A stretch of DNA of 64,000 nucleotides from Gemmatimonadota bacterium (GCA_028874335.1 JAPPJY010000095.1:1-64000), one strand, 5' to 3'. Positions 17,570-26,258 are shown, numbered from the stretch's first letter. Numbers and translations: made by a program. Notes: a model not told the origin generated them from the letters alone.

Positions 17570-17643
17570 GGGCGACCGGCCGGTCGCCCCTACAACGATA
17601 CGCGCCAATTTTGCATTTGTAGGGGCAACCCTTGTGGTTGCCC
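17570..17643. repeat. Double REP-like hairpin
   Basis: A perfect 20-bp palindrome GGGCGACCGGCCGGTCGCCC is followed by CCTACAA, a 20-base gap, and an inverted TTTGTAGG leading into a second hairpin GGGCAACC/GGTTGCCC. The nested inverted arms make one composite element resembling bacterial REP doublets. It lies just 3' of the minus-strand gene 17647..18540 and may act as a transcript end or nucleoid-protein site. Confidence 0.8.
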
Positions 17644-17646
17644 GGA

Positions 17647-18540
17647 CTATGGCTTAAGCTTCTTGCGAACCGCCCGCAGCACGGCGTTCAGTTGATGTGT
17701 CAGGTACTGCGATACGTTACCGACCATACCCACCGAGTCCATCAGCGGAAACGTGGGGCCATGCCAGCCTCCGGTCCGATCGTTCACACGTCTTCCGATT
17801 GCGACCCCGTCCGGGCCAATGTGTGAACGGAGCAGGTCGAGGCCATCGTTGATCACTTCCAAGGGAAGCGCGCGTCCGGTTTTTTCGGACCACTCCGCCA
17901 GGAAGTACATCCCCCGCAGGATGTCAAATTCGAAGTAACGGGGAAACAGCGGCTTCAGCCACGCAGGGTTGATAACGCGGCCGTCTTTTTTCGAGCAGAC
18001 CAGTCGATGTTCGATGAGATAGCGTGCGCCGTCGTCCAGGAATCTCTGTTCGGCATCCGTATAGCTCCGGTTCGTGAAAAACAGAATGGCTTCCAGAGGA
18101 GGCAGCGTGGATACGATGGAGCTCTTTCCTGACCCGCGATACGCAGCTGGCGAACAGTTCAGGCCGCCGTCCGGCAACTGGTGTTTCAGGAACCACTCCC
18201 GAACCCAGGGGAGTTCGGCATCCACGTCGCAGCCGCATGACGCGAGTATCATATAGAATACGCCCAACTCACAGTGACAACAGTCCATTTTCACCCGGTC
18301 GGAATCCGTTTGCGGTGCACCAGCCGGATCGACAACAAACCTGGACCATGCACCGTCTTTGAGCAGTTTCAGCGCCCTGGCGACAGCCAACTCCGGTATT
18401 CGTCCGGATTCTCCCATCTCGTACAATGCGGCCATATGCCACCAGGGGCCGTTCCATTTCTTCCGGCTTTTCCGGTCGGGCACGTGAAAGATCTCGTCTG
18501 AATCCAGAACTTCCAATGTCAGGTCGTACGCGCGTTGCAT
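17647..18540 (-). CDS. Alpha/alpha-toroid (prenyltransferase-repeat-like) protein, function unknown
   Basis: 297 residues with repeated helical hairpins and motifs reminiscent of squalene-cyclase/prenyltransferase-repeat proteins (WVREWFLKHQLPDGGLNCSP, LPPLEAILFF, WHMAALYEMGE). Two cysteine-rich stretches (DCCHCELG, ASCGCD) are notable. I moved the start to the ATG at 18540 because it has CAGGAG 6 bases upstream; the longer ORF is arginine-rich shadow sequence. No catalytic residues are assignable. Flanked by propeller and VOC genes. Confidence 0.6.
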   Translation of the reverse strand: MQRAYDLTLEVLDSDEIFHVPDRKSRKKWNGPWWHMAALYEMGESGRIPELAVARALKLLKDGAWSRFVVDPAGAPQTDSDRVKMDCCHCELGVFYMILASCGCDVDAELPWVREWFLKHQLPDGGLNCSPAAYRGSGKSSIVSTLPPLEAILFFTNRSYTDAEQRFLDDGARYLIEHRLVCSKKDGRVINPAWLKPLFPRYFEFDILRGMYFLAEWSEKTGRALPLEVINDGLDLLRSHIGPDGVAIGRRVNDRTGGWHGPTFPLMDSVGMVGNVSQYLTHQLNAVLRAVRKKLKP

Positions 18541-18599
18541 TCCGGCTCCTGTTGCGCCACCCCGATTTTTCAACCGGGCCGATGCCAGAGACGCTGGAA

Positions 18600-19601
18600 T
18601 TACAGCCTGTCTTTGGACAGGGTCGCGACGGCGATGTGCATCCCCTCGCCGTTGTCCCCACCCTCGAACAGATTGAAATTTGTCTTCAGATTGCACCCCG
18701 CGTAATACAGCCGCAACGTGTCACCGACCTCCACCACGCACGGCGTCGAGACCGTCTTCCAGTCAAAACGTCCCAGGTCACGAGATGCGGCAAATGCGGG
18801 GGTCTCGTGGTTCAGAGTCCAGGTAACGCCATCGTCCGATGTGTCACAGAAGATCTCGTGGTAGACCATATTCATCGGACCGTCCTTCTTCTTCAGATGT
18901 CCGATATGCCACATGTAATAGGTCCCATTGATCTTATGAACTTCCGGATAGACGCACGACTTCGTGTTGCCCGTTGCCTGAACCGCAGGGTGTTCACGCC
19001 GCGTCCATGCAATCCCATCCTCCGACGCGTATTCGTAGACGTACCCGTAGGCCGTTTCCCACGAGTCATCGGGATTGGGACTGGCATTGAGCCACATACG
19101 ATAGCGGCCATCTTGCTTGTGAACGCACGGCGCCCGGCATTCCCGGATCAGGGGTTCCTGCAGGAATTCCCAGTGTAAACCGTCGCAACTGGTCGCATAC
19201 CCCATGGCCGAACTGATGTTCTTCGCCAGGATACCGTCGTCTCGATACTCCACGTGGGTCGTGCTCAGGAACCACATCTTGTAATGTTGCTCGTCCTCGT
19301 CGTACAGCACTCTGGGCGTATTCAGGTTCTGACCCCATGTAAGACTGTCGGCCGTCAGAATCGGATTGTCGGGGTGAAGCGTCCATTCAAAACCGTCGAC
19401 CGATTCGGCGTATCCGATACACGTCCTGTACAGCGTGGGCCGCACGGCTGAACCGGAAAACCACATTCGGTACTTGCCCTGCGCGTAGATGACACGCGGG
19501 CAGTAGATGTTGCATTTCATCCACGGCTGGGGCGGCGGCGAGTTGCTGAAAATGGGCGTGTCGGATCTTTCCCAGGGTTGTGATTGCAATGGCGATGCCA
19601 T
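18600..19601 (-). CDS. GH43-like five-bladed propeller protein
   Basis: 333-residue beta-propeller resembling GH43/GH32-type sugar hydrolases or phosphorylases: repeated blades with YRMWFSG, IGYAESVDGFEWTLHPDNPIL, HYKMWFLSTTH and TYYMWHIGH. Three other propellers in the window share this style (30848, 44951, 50358). No signal peptide is seen. Acidic residues that could be catalytic cannot be assigned by eye. GGGAGG precedes the ATG. Likely acts on a glycoside, consistent with the island's content. Confidence 0.75.
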   Translation of the reverse strand: MASPLQSQPWERSDTPIFSNSPPPQPWMKCNIYCPRVIYAQGKYRMWFSGSAVRPTLYRTCIGYAESVDGFEWTLHPDNPILTADSLTWGQNLNTPRVLYDEDEQHYKMWFLSTTHVEYRDDGILAKNISSAMGYATSCDGLHWEFLQEPLIRECRAPCVHKQDGRYRMWLNASPNPDDSWETAYGYVYEYASEDGIAWTRREHPAVQATGNTKSCVYPEVHKINGTYYMWHIGHLKKKDGPMNMVYHEIFCDTSDDGVTWTLNHETPAFAASRDLGRFDWKTVSTPCVVEVGDTLRLYYAGCNLKTNFNLFEGGDNGEGMHIAVATLSKDRL

Positions 19602-19642
19602 GAAACCTCCCGTATGTCACGAAATGTGGGACCGCAGGACGC

Positions 19643-21841
19643 TCACTCCTCAGATTCAACGAAGCAATACAGTTGCCCGTCGTATGCGCCCACGCAGAAT
19701 CCGTCTTCGGTCAGGCAGGGCGCTGCCGCGATCGGGGAGCCCAGGTCAGTACGGCTGACGCAGGCGCCGGTCCGCGCGTTCAGGACGTAAATGCAACCGT
19801 CACCGCCACAGATGAGCAGACAGTCCCCATAGATGACCGGCGGCGCGAGAATGGATCGGACATCGCGGCGGGCCGGGACCATGTCAATCAGGTCATCGCC
19901 CGTTTGAAAGCGCCACAACAACGCGCCCGATTGGAGATCCAAACAGAATGCCTCGCCGTCCGGCGTGGTCGCGTACAGCCGGTCATCCCGCACCGCGAGC
20001 CCGGTGGGATACCTCGAAGGAAGCACGGCCCTGTTCCACACCACCTCGCCCGTTCCGGCGCTAAGGACCGCCAGTTGCGCGGGCTCGCCCCCGTACCAGT
20101 GAAGAGCCGGAGCGCCGCTGCCGGTGACCAGCAGGCCGCCGTCCACCACAGGCCGGGCGTAGGGATTCTCGACGCCCAGGGTCCGTTCCCAAACCACTTT
20201 CCCGCTACGTCTGTCCAACGCCAACAGCCCGCGTCGCTGGACGAGCAGGATGAGCAGTTCGCCGGAGATCCGCGGGCTCGCGTAGCACGGCCAGCCGTCG
20301 CCGCCTTCAATCGACGTGTACCACCGCTGCTCGCCGGTTTTCAGGTCGTAAGCGCCTATGCCGGCCTTGCCACCCGCGTATACCGTGTGGCCGGCAATGA
20401 CCGGAGAAGTATAGATCCAGCGTTCCGGAAAACCGGGCAGATCAACCGTCCAGCGAACGCATCCCGAGTCTGTTTCGATGACGTACAATCGCCCGGCAAC
20501 GGACACCGCCGCACAGAGATCGGTCCCATTGTCTTCAGTTGGTGAAGGTGGAGTGATCGCCACGCTGTTCTTGACGGCTGTGTCCGTTGATACTCGCCAC
20601 GCCAGCGCGCCGCTTCGAGTGTCGATACACGCGACGCCGTTTTGCGCTGGATATCCTTCGTCCGCCAGGCTCGCGAGGATCCGGTTGCCGGAACGTACCG
20701 GCGCGGCGCGGTGCAGCCCCACCGGAAGGCGATGCGTCCAGAGCAGGCGCAGGCCGTTGCCTGTTTCATCTAACGAAATCGACTCGTTATCCTCGCGCGG
20801 CTGCGGGCTCGCCGTCCGCACAAGGGGCTTGAGCCGGAACTCGAGATCCTCCTCTCGAAACTCAACGAGTCGATATCCACGCGGTCGCGTATCGAGGCCG
20901 CCGAAACAGAGCGGAGGAACGGCCGCGACGACCATCCCGTCCCGGGTGAACACCTTGCTGGAGTGCCAATGCCCATGCATCACCAGCTTTACACGATACC
21001 GGCGCAACGAGTTCAGAAAAGGAATGGACGGTGGCTTGTGAAGGAAGACGACGATTCCACGATCACACGGTTGTTGCGACAGGTCCGCCCACAGCCAGTC
21101 TTCCTTACGCTTCCGGTCCCGCGCCGGGTAGAAATTATCCTCGTTCGGATAGAGGACGAAATGCCAACGCCCGCAATCGAAACTGTAATACGGCGGGCCG
21201 AGTACCCGTTCATAGTGGCGCGTGAAGGGTTCACCTTCGCGCTGCTTCAGGATCTCCTCAATCTTCGCGTATTCCCTCCTGTGTTTCAATGCGACGAGTT
21301 CGTCGACAGTCAGATCGCCGAAACGCTCCTGATTCCCGTCGTGTCCGCCGAACATGGGCATTACGGGCGTCGAAACGCATTTAATTGCAGCGTAAAACTG
21401 TTCGAGTTCCTCAAGTGTTCCCCAATCCGTCAGGTCCCCGCTCGCAACAATCAGGTCCGGGCTGGCCTCCCGTTCAAGCTGTCGCAAATCCTGCGACAAT
21501 GTCTCGCCCTGAATCTGGCCTTCGTCCAACACCACGTGGGTATCGCTGATATGGGCCATTGAAAAAGTCCGTCGGTCCCCGTCCGGCAGCCTCTCGAGTT
21601 CGAAATCGACCCCGTGCTGTTCGCGGGTCCACCCAATCGTCGAACGATAGAATCCCTCACCGGGCCGGAAGCCGTCCGGAACCGTCACGAAAACGAACCG
21701 GTTCCCGCCCGGAGAGACCTCCAGCGCGTAGCGTCCGGCCGAATCCGTCCGCACGACGTGCTCACCGTTGGAAACGGGTACACCTTCGAGTCCGGTCCCT
21801 GAGGTCGCGTCCCGGACCTGGCCTTCGATAGGAATTGTCAT
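19643..21841 (-). CDS. Calcineurin-like phosphoesterase fused to PQQ-like beta-propeller
   Basis: 732 residues with three parts. Residues about 1-85 form a carboxypeptidase-regulatory-like beta sandwich (GQVRDATSGTGLEGVPV). Residues about 90-340 form a metallophosphoesterase with AHISDTH, ASGDLTDWG, a GGHDGN variant of GNHD, and MHGHWHS, so its dinuclear metal site is largely intact. The remainder is a PQQ-type propeller with repeated VxALDxxSGxxxW-like blades (LLALDRRSGKVVWER, YVLNARTGA). No signal peptide is apparent, unusual for this fold, which might bind a phosphorylated glycan or nucleotide. ATG with only weak AGG upstream. Confidence 0.8.
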   Translation of the reverse strand: MTIPIEGQVRDATSGTGLEGVPVSNGEHVVRTDSAGRYALEVSPGGNRFVFVTVPDGFRPGEGFYRSTIGWTREQHGVDFELERLPDGDRRTFSMAHISDTHVVLDEGQIQGETLSQDLRQLEREASPDLIVASGDLTDWGTLEELEQFYAAIKCVSTPVMPMFGGHDGNQERFGDLTVDELVALKHRREYAKIEEILKQREGEPFTRHYERVLGPPYYSFDCGRWHFVLYPNEDNFYPARDRKRKEDWLWADLSQQPCDRGIVVFLHKPPSIPFLNSLRRYRVKLVMHGHWHSSKVFTRDGMVVAAVPPLCFGGLDTRPRGYRLVEFREEDLEFRLKPLVRTASPQPREDNESISLDETGNGLRLLWTHRLPVGLHRAAPVRSGNRILASLADEGYPAQNGVACIDTRSGALAWRVSTDTAVKNSVAITPPSPTEDNGTDLCAAVSVAGRLYVIETDSGCVRWTVDLPGFPERWIYTSPVIAGHTVYAGGKAGIGAYDLKTGEQRWYTSIEGGDGWPCYASPRISGELLILLVQRRGLLALDRRSGKVVWERTLGVENPYARPVVDGGLLVTGSGAPALHWYGGEPAQLAVLSAGTGEVVWNRAVLPSRYPTGLAVRDDRLYATTPDGEAFCLDLQSGALLWRFQTGDDLIDMVPARRDVRSILAPPVIYGDCLLICGGDGCIYVLNARTGACVSRTDLGSPIAAAPCLTEDGFCVGAYDGQLYCFVESEE

Positions 21842-22035
21842 TGATCAAACCTACTGATTACCTGTGGATGGGACACGAAACAGGCCCCTTCTCCGCCGCG
21901 AAAAGGGACCCGTATAGGCAAATCTATCCGGTGAATCGACCGATCATTATCGGTTCGGCGTTCGGCACTCATCGGGACCTCCGCGATTCCCGTGCCGGCT
22001 TCCTTTTATCCTGATTCGGCGAGGCGTCGCTTGAT

Positions 22036-22356
22036 TCACTCGCCAGGCAGACGGTACGGCACGCTCTTGTTCACCGCTTCGTCGATGGTCTCCGGCGATA
22101 CGAGGACCGTCGTTGAGACTTCAAGAGCGCCTGCCGCCGCGATGTTGAGGGCGATGGCCGCAGCGGTGGCTTCATCGGGAATCTCTGCGAGCAGGATGAG
22201 GTCGTCATCGCCCATCGCGTAGTAGAAGCCCTCCAGCTTGCCGCCCATCCCTTCCACGGTCTGCGTCAAAGCCGCCCGCCGTCCCGTGCCTCCCTCTCTG
22301 AGCAGGCCCTGAAGACCCGACCGCGTGTACCTGGTGCGGAACATGTAATTGGCCAT
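22036..22356 (-). CDS. GYD domain protein
   Basis: 106-residue protein matching the GYD family in layout: YMFRTRYTRSGLQGLL at the start, GGKLEGFYYAMGDDDLILLAEIPD in the middle, and VSTTVLVSPETIDEAV at the end. These are small dimeric alpha/beta-barrel-like proteins of unknown function. The ATG has a perfect AGGAGG 8 bases upstream, indicating strong translation. It stands between the phosphoesterase and GH113-like genes on the same strand. Confidence 0.85.
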   Translation of the reverse strand: MANYMFRTRYTRSGLQGLLREGGTGRRAALTQTVEGMGGKLEGFYYAMGDDDLILLAEIPDEATAAAIALNIAAAGALEVSTTVLVSPETIDEAVNKSVPYRLPGE

Positions 22357-22567
22357 GGTTCTACCTCCTGTCAGGTGGTGTTTATTAATTATCGGCGCTG
22401 CATCGTTGGCCGAAGATGCGGATACGGACCGAAGAAGATATCGTAGATTTGTGCCAGCAGTTCATCATTATTGTCGATGACATAACACCAGCCGCTCGAT
22501 TCAGCCTTCGCCGGCCACGTGCACAGCCTAATATGGGAAACAATCGAGGTGAAGTAAAGGGTTGTAT

Positions 22568-23656
22568 TCACTCATTCACGTCCCCTCTGTACCATCGGCC
22601 AAGTACCTCTTCCGCCGGTTTGCCCTGCGGCGTAAACCCGCGTTCCCTTTGAAGGGCCCGGCGATGCGCGCGGCGTCCTCCGAATCGCGTGCTTCCCTCG
22701 GGGAACCACTTCCAGACGTGCGTGCCGGCGAACCAGGGCTTGCGCCAGAACGTTTGAAACATCGCCTCGTAACACGTCGCCTGCAGCTCAACGTCCACGG
22801 ACGCCGCCGACCGCCAGACCCAAGGCTCCACGGCCGCATCCGCGGTACTCCGGTAGCCAACTTCCGTGAAGAGCACCGGCTTGCCCACCCGCCGCTGCAC
22901 TGCTTCGATCAGCTTTACATGGGGCGCCCACGCAGCCTTTAATTCGTCGAGCGTCAAGGCGGCGTCCGCGCTGTCCGCCAGCGGGAAGTAGACCTGGAGT
23001 CCGATGTAATCGAGCGCGTCCCAGAAGGGCACCTCCTCGAACTCCCGGTACCAGTTCGCCGAATAAGTGAGTTCGCCCCCGTACACCGCCCGCACGTCCG
23101 CGATCAGCCTGCGCCAGGCATCGGGGCGGTTCAACACGGCGCTGCGCAGTTCCGTCCCGATGCACAGCGCCTCCATCCCTGTGGATTCCGCAAGTTCGGC
23201 GTAATGGAGGATGAACCGCCGGTAGCTCGCCCACCATCTGTCCCATTCCTCGGGCGTCGAAAAGTCAATATTTCCCCGCCATCTCCCGTCGTTCCGGTCC
23301 CGGATCCAGACGTGCGGCTTTAGTATGGTCCGGATGCCTCGCTTCCGCGCGCGCTTGGCCGCATCCGCCAGTCCCTCGTCCGATTCCCCCCACCAGACCC
23401 GTCCCGAAGTCGCCAGGACCACCTCCGGGGCGCCGGCGCTTCGCTGCCACCCGAACGGCGTCTGGGAAATCCAGTTCACGTTCAGCGCGGCCAGGCGGTC
23501 GAACGCCGCATCCGCGGGGCGTCCCGGTCCGGCCACGAAACAGACGCCGCGATGTCTTTCCGTCAATAGCGACGCCGTGAAAGCCGGGGTCGGCGTCTCA
23601 GCCCATAACGCCCCGCTCGAGAGAGCACAACCAACAAGCACAATTGCCCGTCGCAT
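22568..23656 (-). CDS. Secreted GH113-like glycosidase (putative mannanase)
   Basis: 362-residue TIM-barrel protein with a cleavable signal peptide (RRAIVLVGCALSSGALWA). The acid/base glutamate is visible in CIGTEL and the nucleophile in LFTEVGY, with the WISQTPFGWQ and SANWY segments typical of GH113 beta-mannanase relatives. Predicted to work in the periplasm on beta-linked hexose chains. The track begins at a TTG; the ATG at 23656 directly starts the signal peptide. No strong ribosome site is evident. Downstream are the GYD and phosphoesterase genes. Confidence 0.78.
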   Translation of the reverse strand: MRRAIVLVGCALSSGALWAETPTPAFTASLLTERHRGVCFVAGPGRPADAAFDRLAALNVNWISQTPFGWQRSAGAPEVVLATSGRVWWGESDEGLADAAKRARKRGIRTILKPHVWIRDRNDGRWRGNIDFSTPEEWDRWWASYRRFILHYAELAESTGMEALCIGTELRSAVLNRPDAWRRLIADVRAVYGGELTYSANWYREFEEVPFWDALDYIGLQVYFPLADSADAALTLDELKAAWAPHVKLIEAVQRRVGKPVLFTEVGYRSTADAAVEPWVWRSAASVDVELQATCYEAMFQTFWRKPWFAGTHVWKWFPEGSTRFGGRRAHRRALQRERGFTPQGKPAEEVLGRWYRGDVNE

Positions 23657-23771
23657 CCGCGTCAATGCTGCGTCCCTTCTCGAGTCAATCCGTTCATGCG
23701 GGTGGTTATCCGAACCTCCGTTGTCCGACCTGGCGCATCAGACTGCCCGGACAGATCGTGCAGGACGGGTG

Positions 23772-23804
23772 TTGACTATGCCAATGTAAGACGTTATCTT
23801 ACAT
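23772..23804 (+). promoter_or_regulatory. Promoter and operator of the VapBC-type pair
   Basis: TTGACT, 17 bases, then TATCTT, immediately before the AbrB-like start codon. Overlapping the -10 is a perfect inverted repeat ATGTAAGA-N5-TCTTACAT (23784..23804), a natural binding site for the antitoxin. Transcription would begin about at the ATG itself (23808), giving a leaderless message with no ribosome site. Confidence 0.75.
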
Positions 23805-23807
23805 CCT

Positions 23808-24041
23808 ATGAAAACAGTACTTTCAACCAGGGGTCAGATTGTCATTCCGGCCGAGTTTCGACACCAGGACAAGCTCGAACCGGGCCAGTCGTTTGCAATA
23901 GAACGGGTGGACAGAGGCGAATATCGTCTGGTTGTTGCCGACCCCCCGAGGAACCACGGCCTGGTGGACACACTCCTCGCGTGTCCCCAAAATGGCTGGT
24001 TCGCGCCAATCGAATCGGAGTCAACTGACTCGCTCGGATGA
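23808..24041 (+). CDS. AbrB/VapB-type antitoxin
   Basis: 77 residues with a swapped-hairpin AbrB DNA-binding domain at the start (VLSTRGQIVIPAEFR) and a short C-terminal tail that would wrap the toxin. It should neutralise the downstream PIN ribonuclease and repress its own promoter, whose operator overlaps the start of transcription. The stop overlaps the toxin's ATG (ATGA), showing translational coupling. Start fixed by the -10 only 7 bases upstream, implying a leaderless transcript. Confidence 0.9.
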   Translation: MKTVLSTRGQIVIPAEFRHQDKLEPGQSFAIERVDRGEYRLVVADPPRNHGLVDTLLACPQNGWFAPIESESTDSLG

Positions 24042-24454
24042 TCACCGTGATGTTTCTCGTCGACGCCAATGTACTGTCCGAGGCGACCCAGCCAGGGCCG
24101 GACCCGAGGGTGATCGAGTGGCTCGCGCGAAACGAACGCGACCTGGCCGTCGATCCCGTGATCCTGGGAGAAATCCGCTTCGGGATCCTTCTGCTGCCGC
24201 AAGGGCGTCGGCGTCGGGCGCTCGAGCGCTGGTTCGACGACGTCGCCCGTCGCATTCACTGTATCCCGTGGGATGCCGAGACCGGATTGCGCTGGGCGGA
24301 ACTGCTGGCGCATCTTCGTCTTGTGGGAAAGCCGATGCCGATCAAGGACAGTTTAATTGCCGCCACCGCACTGACCCACGGACTACCTCTGGCGACCCGA
24401 AATCGTCGCAACTTCGAAGTCAGCGGCGTCAAACTCGTCGATCCGATTGCCTGA
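24038..24454 (+). CDS. PIN-domain ribonuclease toxin, VapC family
   Basis: 138-residue PIN domain with the acidic metal site intact: Asp9 (FLVDANVLSE), Glu45 (ILGEIRFG), Asp104 (PIKDSLIAATAL), and a final RNRRNFE segment. Such toxins cleave tRNA or rRNA when released from the antitoxin. It overlaps the antitoxin gene by four bases. Alternative ATG at 24050 just before FLVDAN. The gene appears functional. Confidence 0.92.
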   Translation: MITVMFLVDANVLSEATQPGPDPRVIEWLARNERDLAVDPVILGEIRFGILLLPQGRRRRALERWFDDVARRIHCIPWDAETGLRWAELLAHLRLVGKPMPIKDSLIAATALTHGLPLATRNRRNFEVSGVKLVDPIA

Positions 24455-24577
24455 AAGGGGAGTGTGGAAATAAGGGTCTGTGGGCTGCCTCTTTAGAGAA
24501 TCAAGGTCAACAGTACCGCATCCTCGTTTGATCCGGCTTCGCGTCGTCTGTTGTGGCTTAAATTCGAGAATTGAAAA

Positions 24578-24607
24578 CAGGGGAAGGGGCGATCGCCCCT
24601 TCCCCTG
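24578..24607 (-). terminator. Perfect 30-bp palindrome, terminator of the DUF4160 gene
   Basis: CAGGGGAAGGGGCGA and its exact complement form a 15-bp stem without loop bases. On the minus strand it is followed by TTTTC, so it should end transcription from the DUF2442-DUF4160 pair. On the plus strand it lies downstream of the VapC stop but lacks a T tract. A related hairpin lies on the other side of that pair. Confidence 0.8.
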
Positions 24608-24710
24608 CAGTTTGCCTGTCAACGCCGTGACCCCGCTCCAATCAATCCGTCCACCTCTGCTTCGTAAGCGGCACACCGCCCGATCCTCATGGAATCGTTG
24701 GTTTGAATTA

Positions 24711-24971
24711 TCATTCCAGTGGAGCGATTTTACCAGGCGATTCGAGGCGTTGTGCCTTCTGCCACGCTTGCCGTAACTGAAGCCGTCGCAAGAGTGCCCA
24801 TTCCATTACGAGACCCTGTGCGCGCGGCGGCAGGCGCCCACCCAGAACCGACGGTGTTTCTATACTGATCACTGCCTCGTCCCCACTGTACTCAGCGTGG
24901 AAATGTGCGGGCGCGTGGTCATTGAAATACATTCGAATAACGATTCCGTAAAATCGGCAGAGTTCAGGCAT
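24711..24971 (-). CDS. DUF4160 domain protein
   Basis: 86 residues matching DUF4160: ELCRFYGIVIRMYFNDHAPAHFH near the start and EYSGDEAVISIETPSVLGGRLP following. I chose the ATG at 24971, which overlaps the upstream gene's stop. DUF4160 genes commonly pair with DUF2442 genes; the pair is suspected to act like a toxin-antitoxin or mobile small-gene unit, but the activity is not known. Confidence 0.88.
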   Translation of the reverse strand: MPELCRFYGIVIRMYFNDHAPAHFHAEYSGDEAVISIETPSVLGGRLPPRAQGLVMEWALLRRLQLRQAWQKAQRLESPGKIAPLE

Positions 24972-25251
24972 TTTCAACCGATACCAATGTGTCGGACATC
25001 ACCTCCACAACCGATTTGCCGCTGAGCTGCAGATACAGGGCATCGGGGCAAAGTTCCAATTCCTCACCCCAAGCCACAGCGCCATGATCCTCAATTCGTA
25101 CGGCTTCAAAAAAGGAGCGATCTTCCCAGGCATCGAATACGCCGCGTCCAGCCATGTGCGCCAGGTCAATTTCACCCTCGACACCGTCCGAATAGCGCAG
25201 CCAGATGTGGTAGCCTTCTCGGGCTTCCACTGCAATTGGTCGTATCATCAT
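24964..25251 (-). CDS. DUF2442 domain protein
   Basis: 95 residues of the DUF2442 type: HIWLRYSDGVEGEIDLAH near the start, VFDAWEDRSFFEAVRIED and ELELCPDALYLQL following. Its last codons overlap the DUF4160 start (ATGCCTGA), so the two are translated together. It begins at one of two adjacent ATGs with little ribosome-binding signal. Likely a DNA- or partner-binding component of a small accessory module. Confidence 0.88.
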   Translation of the reverse strand: MMIRPIAVEAREGYHIWLRYSDGVEGEIDLAHMAGRGVFDAWEDRSFFEAVRIEDHGAVAWGEELELCPDALYLQLSGKSVVEVMSDTLVSVENA

Positions 25252-25296
25252 ATATTCCAGCGAACAACCTTGTAATGGGGCTCCATTCGTTGGATG

Positions 25297-25332
25297 AAAA
25301 AGGGGAAGGGATCGCTGCCCCTTCCCCCTTTT
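25297..25332. terminator. Bidirectional intrinsic terminator
   Basis: Stem GGGGAAGGG/CCCTTCCCC with loop ATCGCTGC-like, flanked by AAAAA on the left and TTTT on the right, so it works in both directions. It ends transcripts of the outer-membrane gene 25383..26258. Its core (GGGGAAGGG..GATCGC) resembles the palindrome at 24578, so related hairpins bracket the DUF2442-DUF4160 pair. Confidence 0.8.
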
Positions 25333-25382
25333 CGGATTCGCATTGTACGTCCACCAGCGGAGATGGATTTCCGTTGAAGCCG

Positions 25383-26258
25383 TTACTGCATCAGGCTTCC
25401 GGTGTAGGAGATCCCGAACAGGAACGTGGAGCCTGCGAAAAACGTATATGGCGCTCCCAACGAGGGGTCAGCCCGGCCGAGAACGGACACGCGCGCCGCG
25501 GCTTCAAGGGCGATGCCCTGCGGCAGGCTGACGATCGCAGTCGGTATCGCATAGGTGACCCGCCGGCCCGCGCCCGAGATCCCTTCCAGCTTGAGGGCAA
25601 CGTTCAACATCTCGACGGGGCTGCCACCGATCTCGACATTGTAGATCAACTCGTCGTCCGGGTTGTGGTGAATGGTTTCGTTGGTCTCTCTGAGGCGATA
25701 TCCCAGGTCGATGTTGGCGTATATCGGGATGGGCCAGTAGGACTTGCCGATTTGCGCGACCAATTCAACGTCCCACTGGCCGTTGCCGGCGGACATGGCC
25801 TCGGGCGCAGCGCGGAAATCCCCGGTTGGCGCCTTGATGCCGAGCATCAGGGTGCCCACGACGGGCTCATGAACGAGGTTGACCTTGCCGAAGACACGGA
25901 TATCGCCAAGTCCTGACTCCTTTGCGCGGTATCCGAACATCTCTCTGTGCCTGTTCGAAGTGAAATTTTCAAACTTCCTGTTGATCGCCCCGAACTGAAC
26001 GCCGAGATCGAAGCGCTTGGTCACCCCGTAGTACACGTCGAGATACACCTCCTGCGAAGTATAATCCGCGGGAATCCCACTCGGTTCTCCATCCTTGTCG
26101 TAGTGTTCATCGGTGGCCTGGTACAGGCCGGTAATCTTGCTCCACACCTGTCCCTTTTCAAGGGTCCACGCACCCGCGTACGCGGCCTGTGGCGCAATAA
26201 GTCCGACGGTGAGGACGAGTAAGGCGACCATACGCGAGAGGGTTCTCTGGATCGTCAT
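25383..26258 (-). CDS. Outer-membrane beta-barrel protein (transporter-like)
   Basis: 291 residues with a signal peptide (ALLVLTVGLIAPQAAYA) and then alternating beta strands ending in the aromatic-rich TFLFGISYTGSLMQ. Segments such as VYLDVYYGVTKRFDLGVQFG and GDIRVFGKVNLV resemble transporter-like outer-membrane barrel families. Function is unknown; it may be a porin-like channel. The ORF track continues upstream, but the ATG at 26258 starts the signal peptide; no strong ribosome site is visible. A bidirectional terminator lies at its 3' end. Confidence 0.7.
   Translation of the reverse strand: MTIQRTLSRMVALLVLTVGLIAPQAAYAGAWTLEKGQVWSKITGLYQATDEHYDKDGEPSGIPADYTSQEVYLDVYYGVTKRFDLGVQFGAINRKFENFTSNRHREMFGYRAKESGLGDIRVFGKVNLVHEPVVGTLMLGIKAPTGDFRAAPEAMSAGNGQWDVELVAQIGKSYWPIPIYANIDLGYRLRETNETIHHNPDDELIYNVEIGGSPVEMLNVALKLEGISGAGRRVTYAIPTAIVSLPQGIALEAAARVSVLGRADPSLGAPYTFFAGSTFLFGISYTGSLMQ

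Noticed and set aside
22389-22571. 60-residue minus ORF between the GYD and GH113-like genes
   Set aside because: No convincing ribosome site and no family recognised; it overlaps the adjacent stop by only a few bases. A small gene cannot be ruled out but is not supported.
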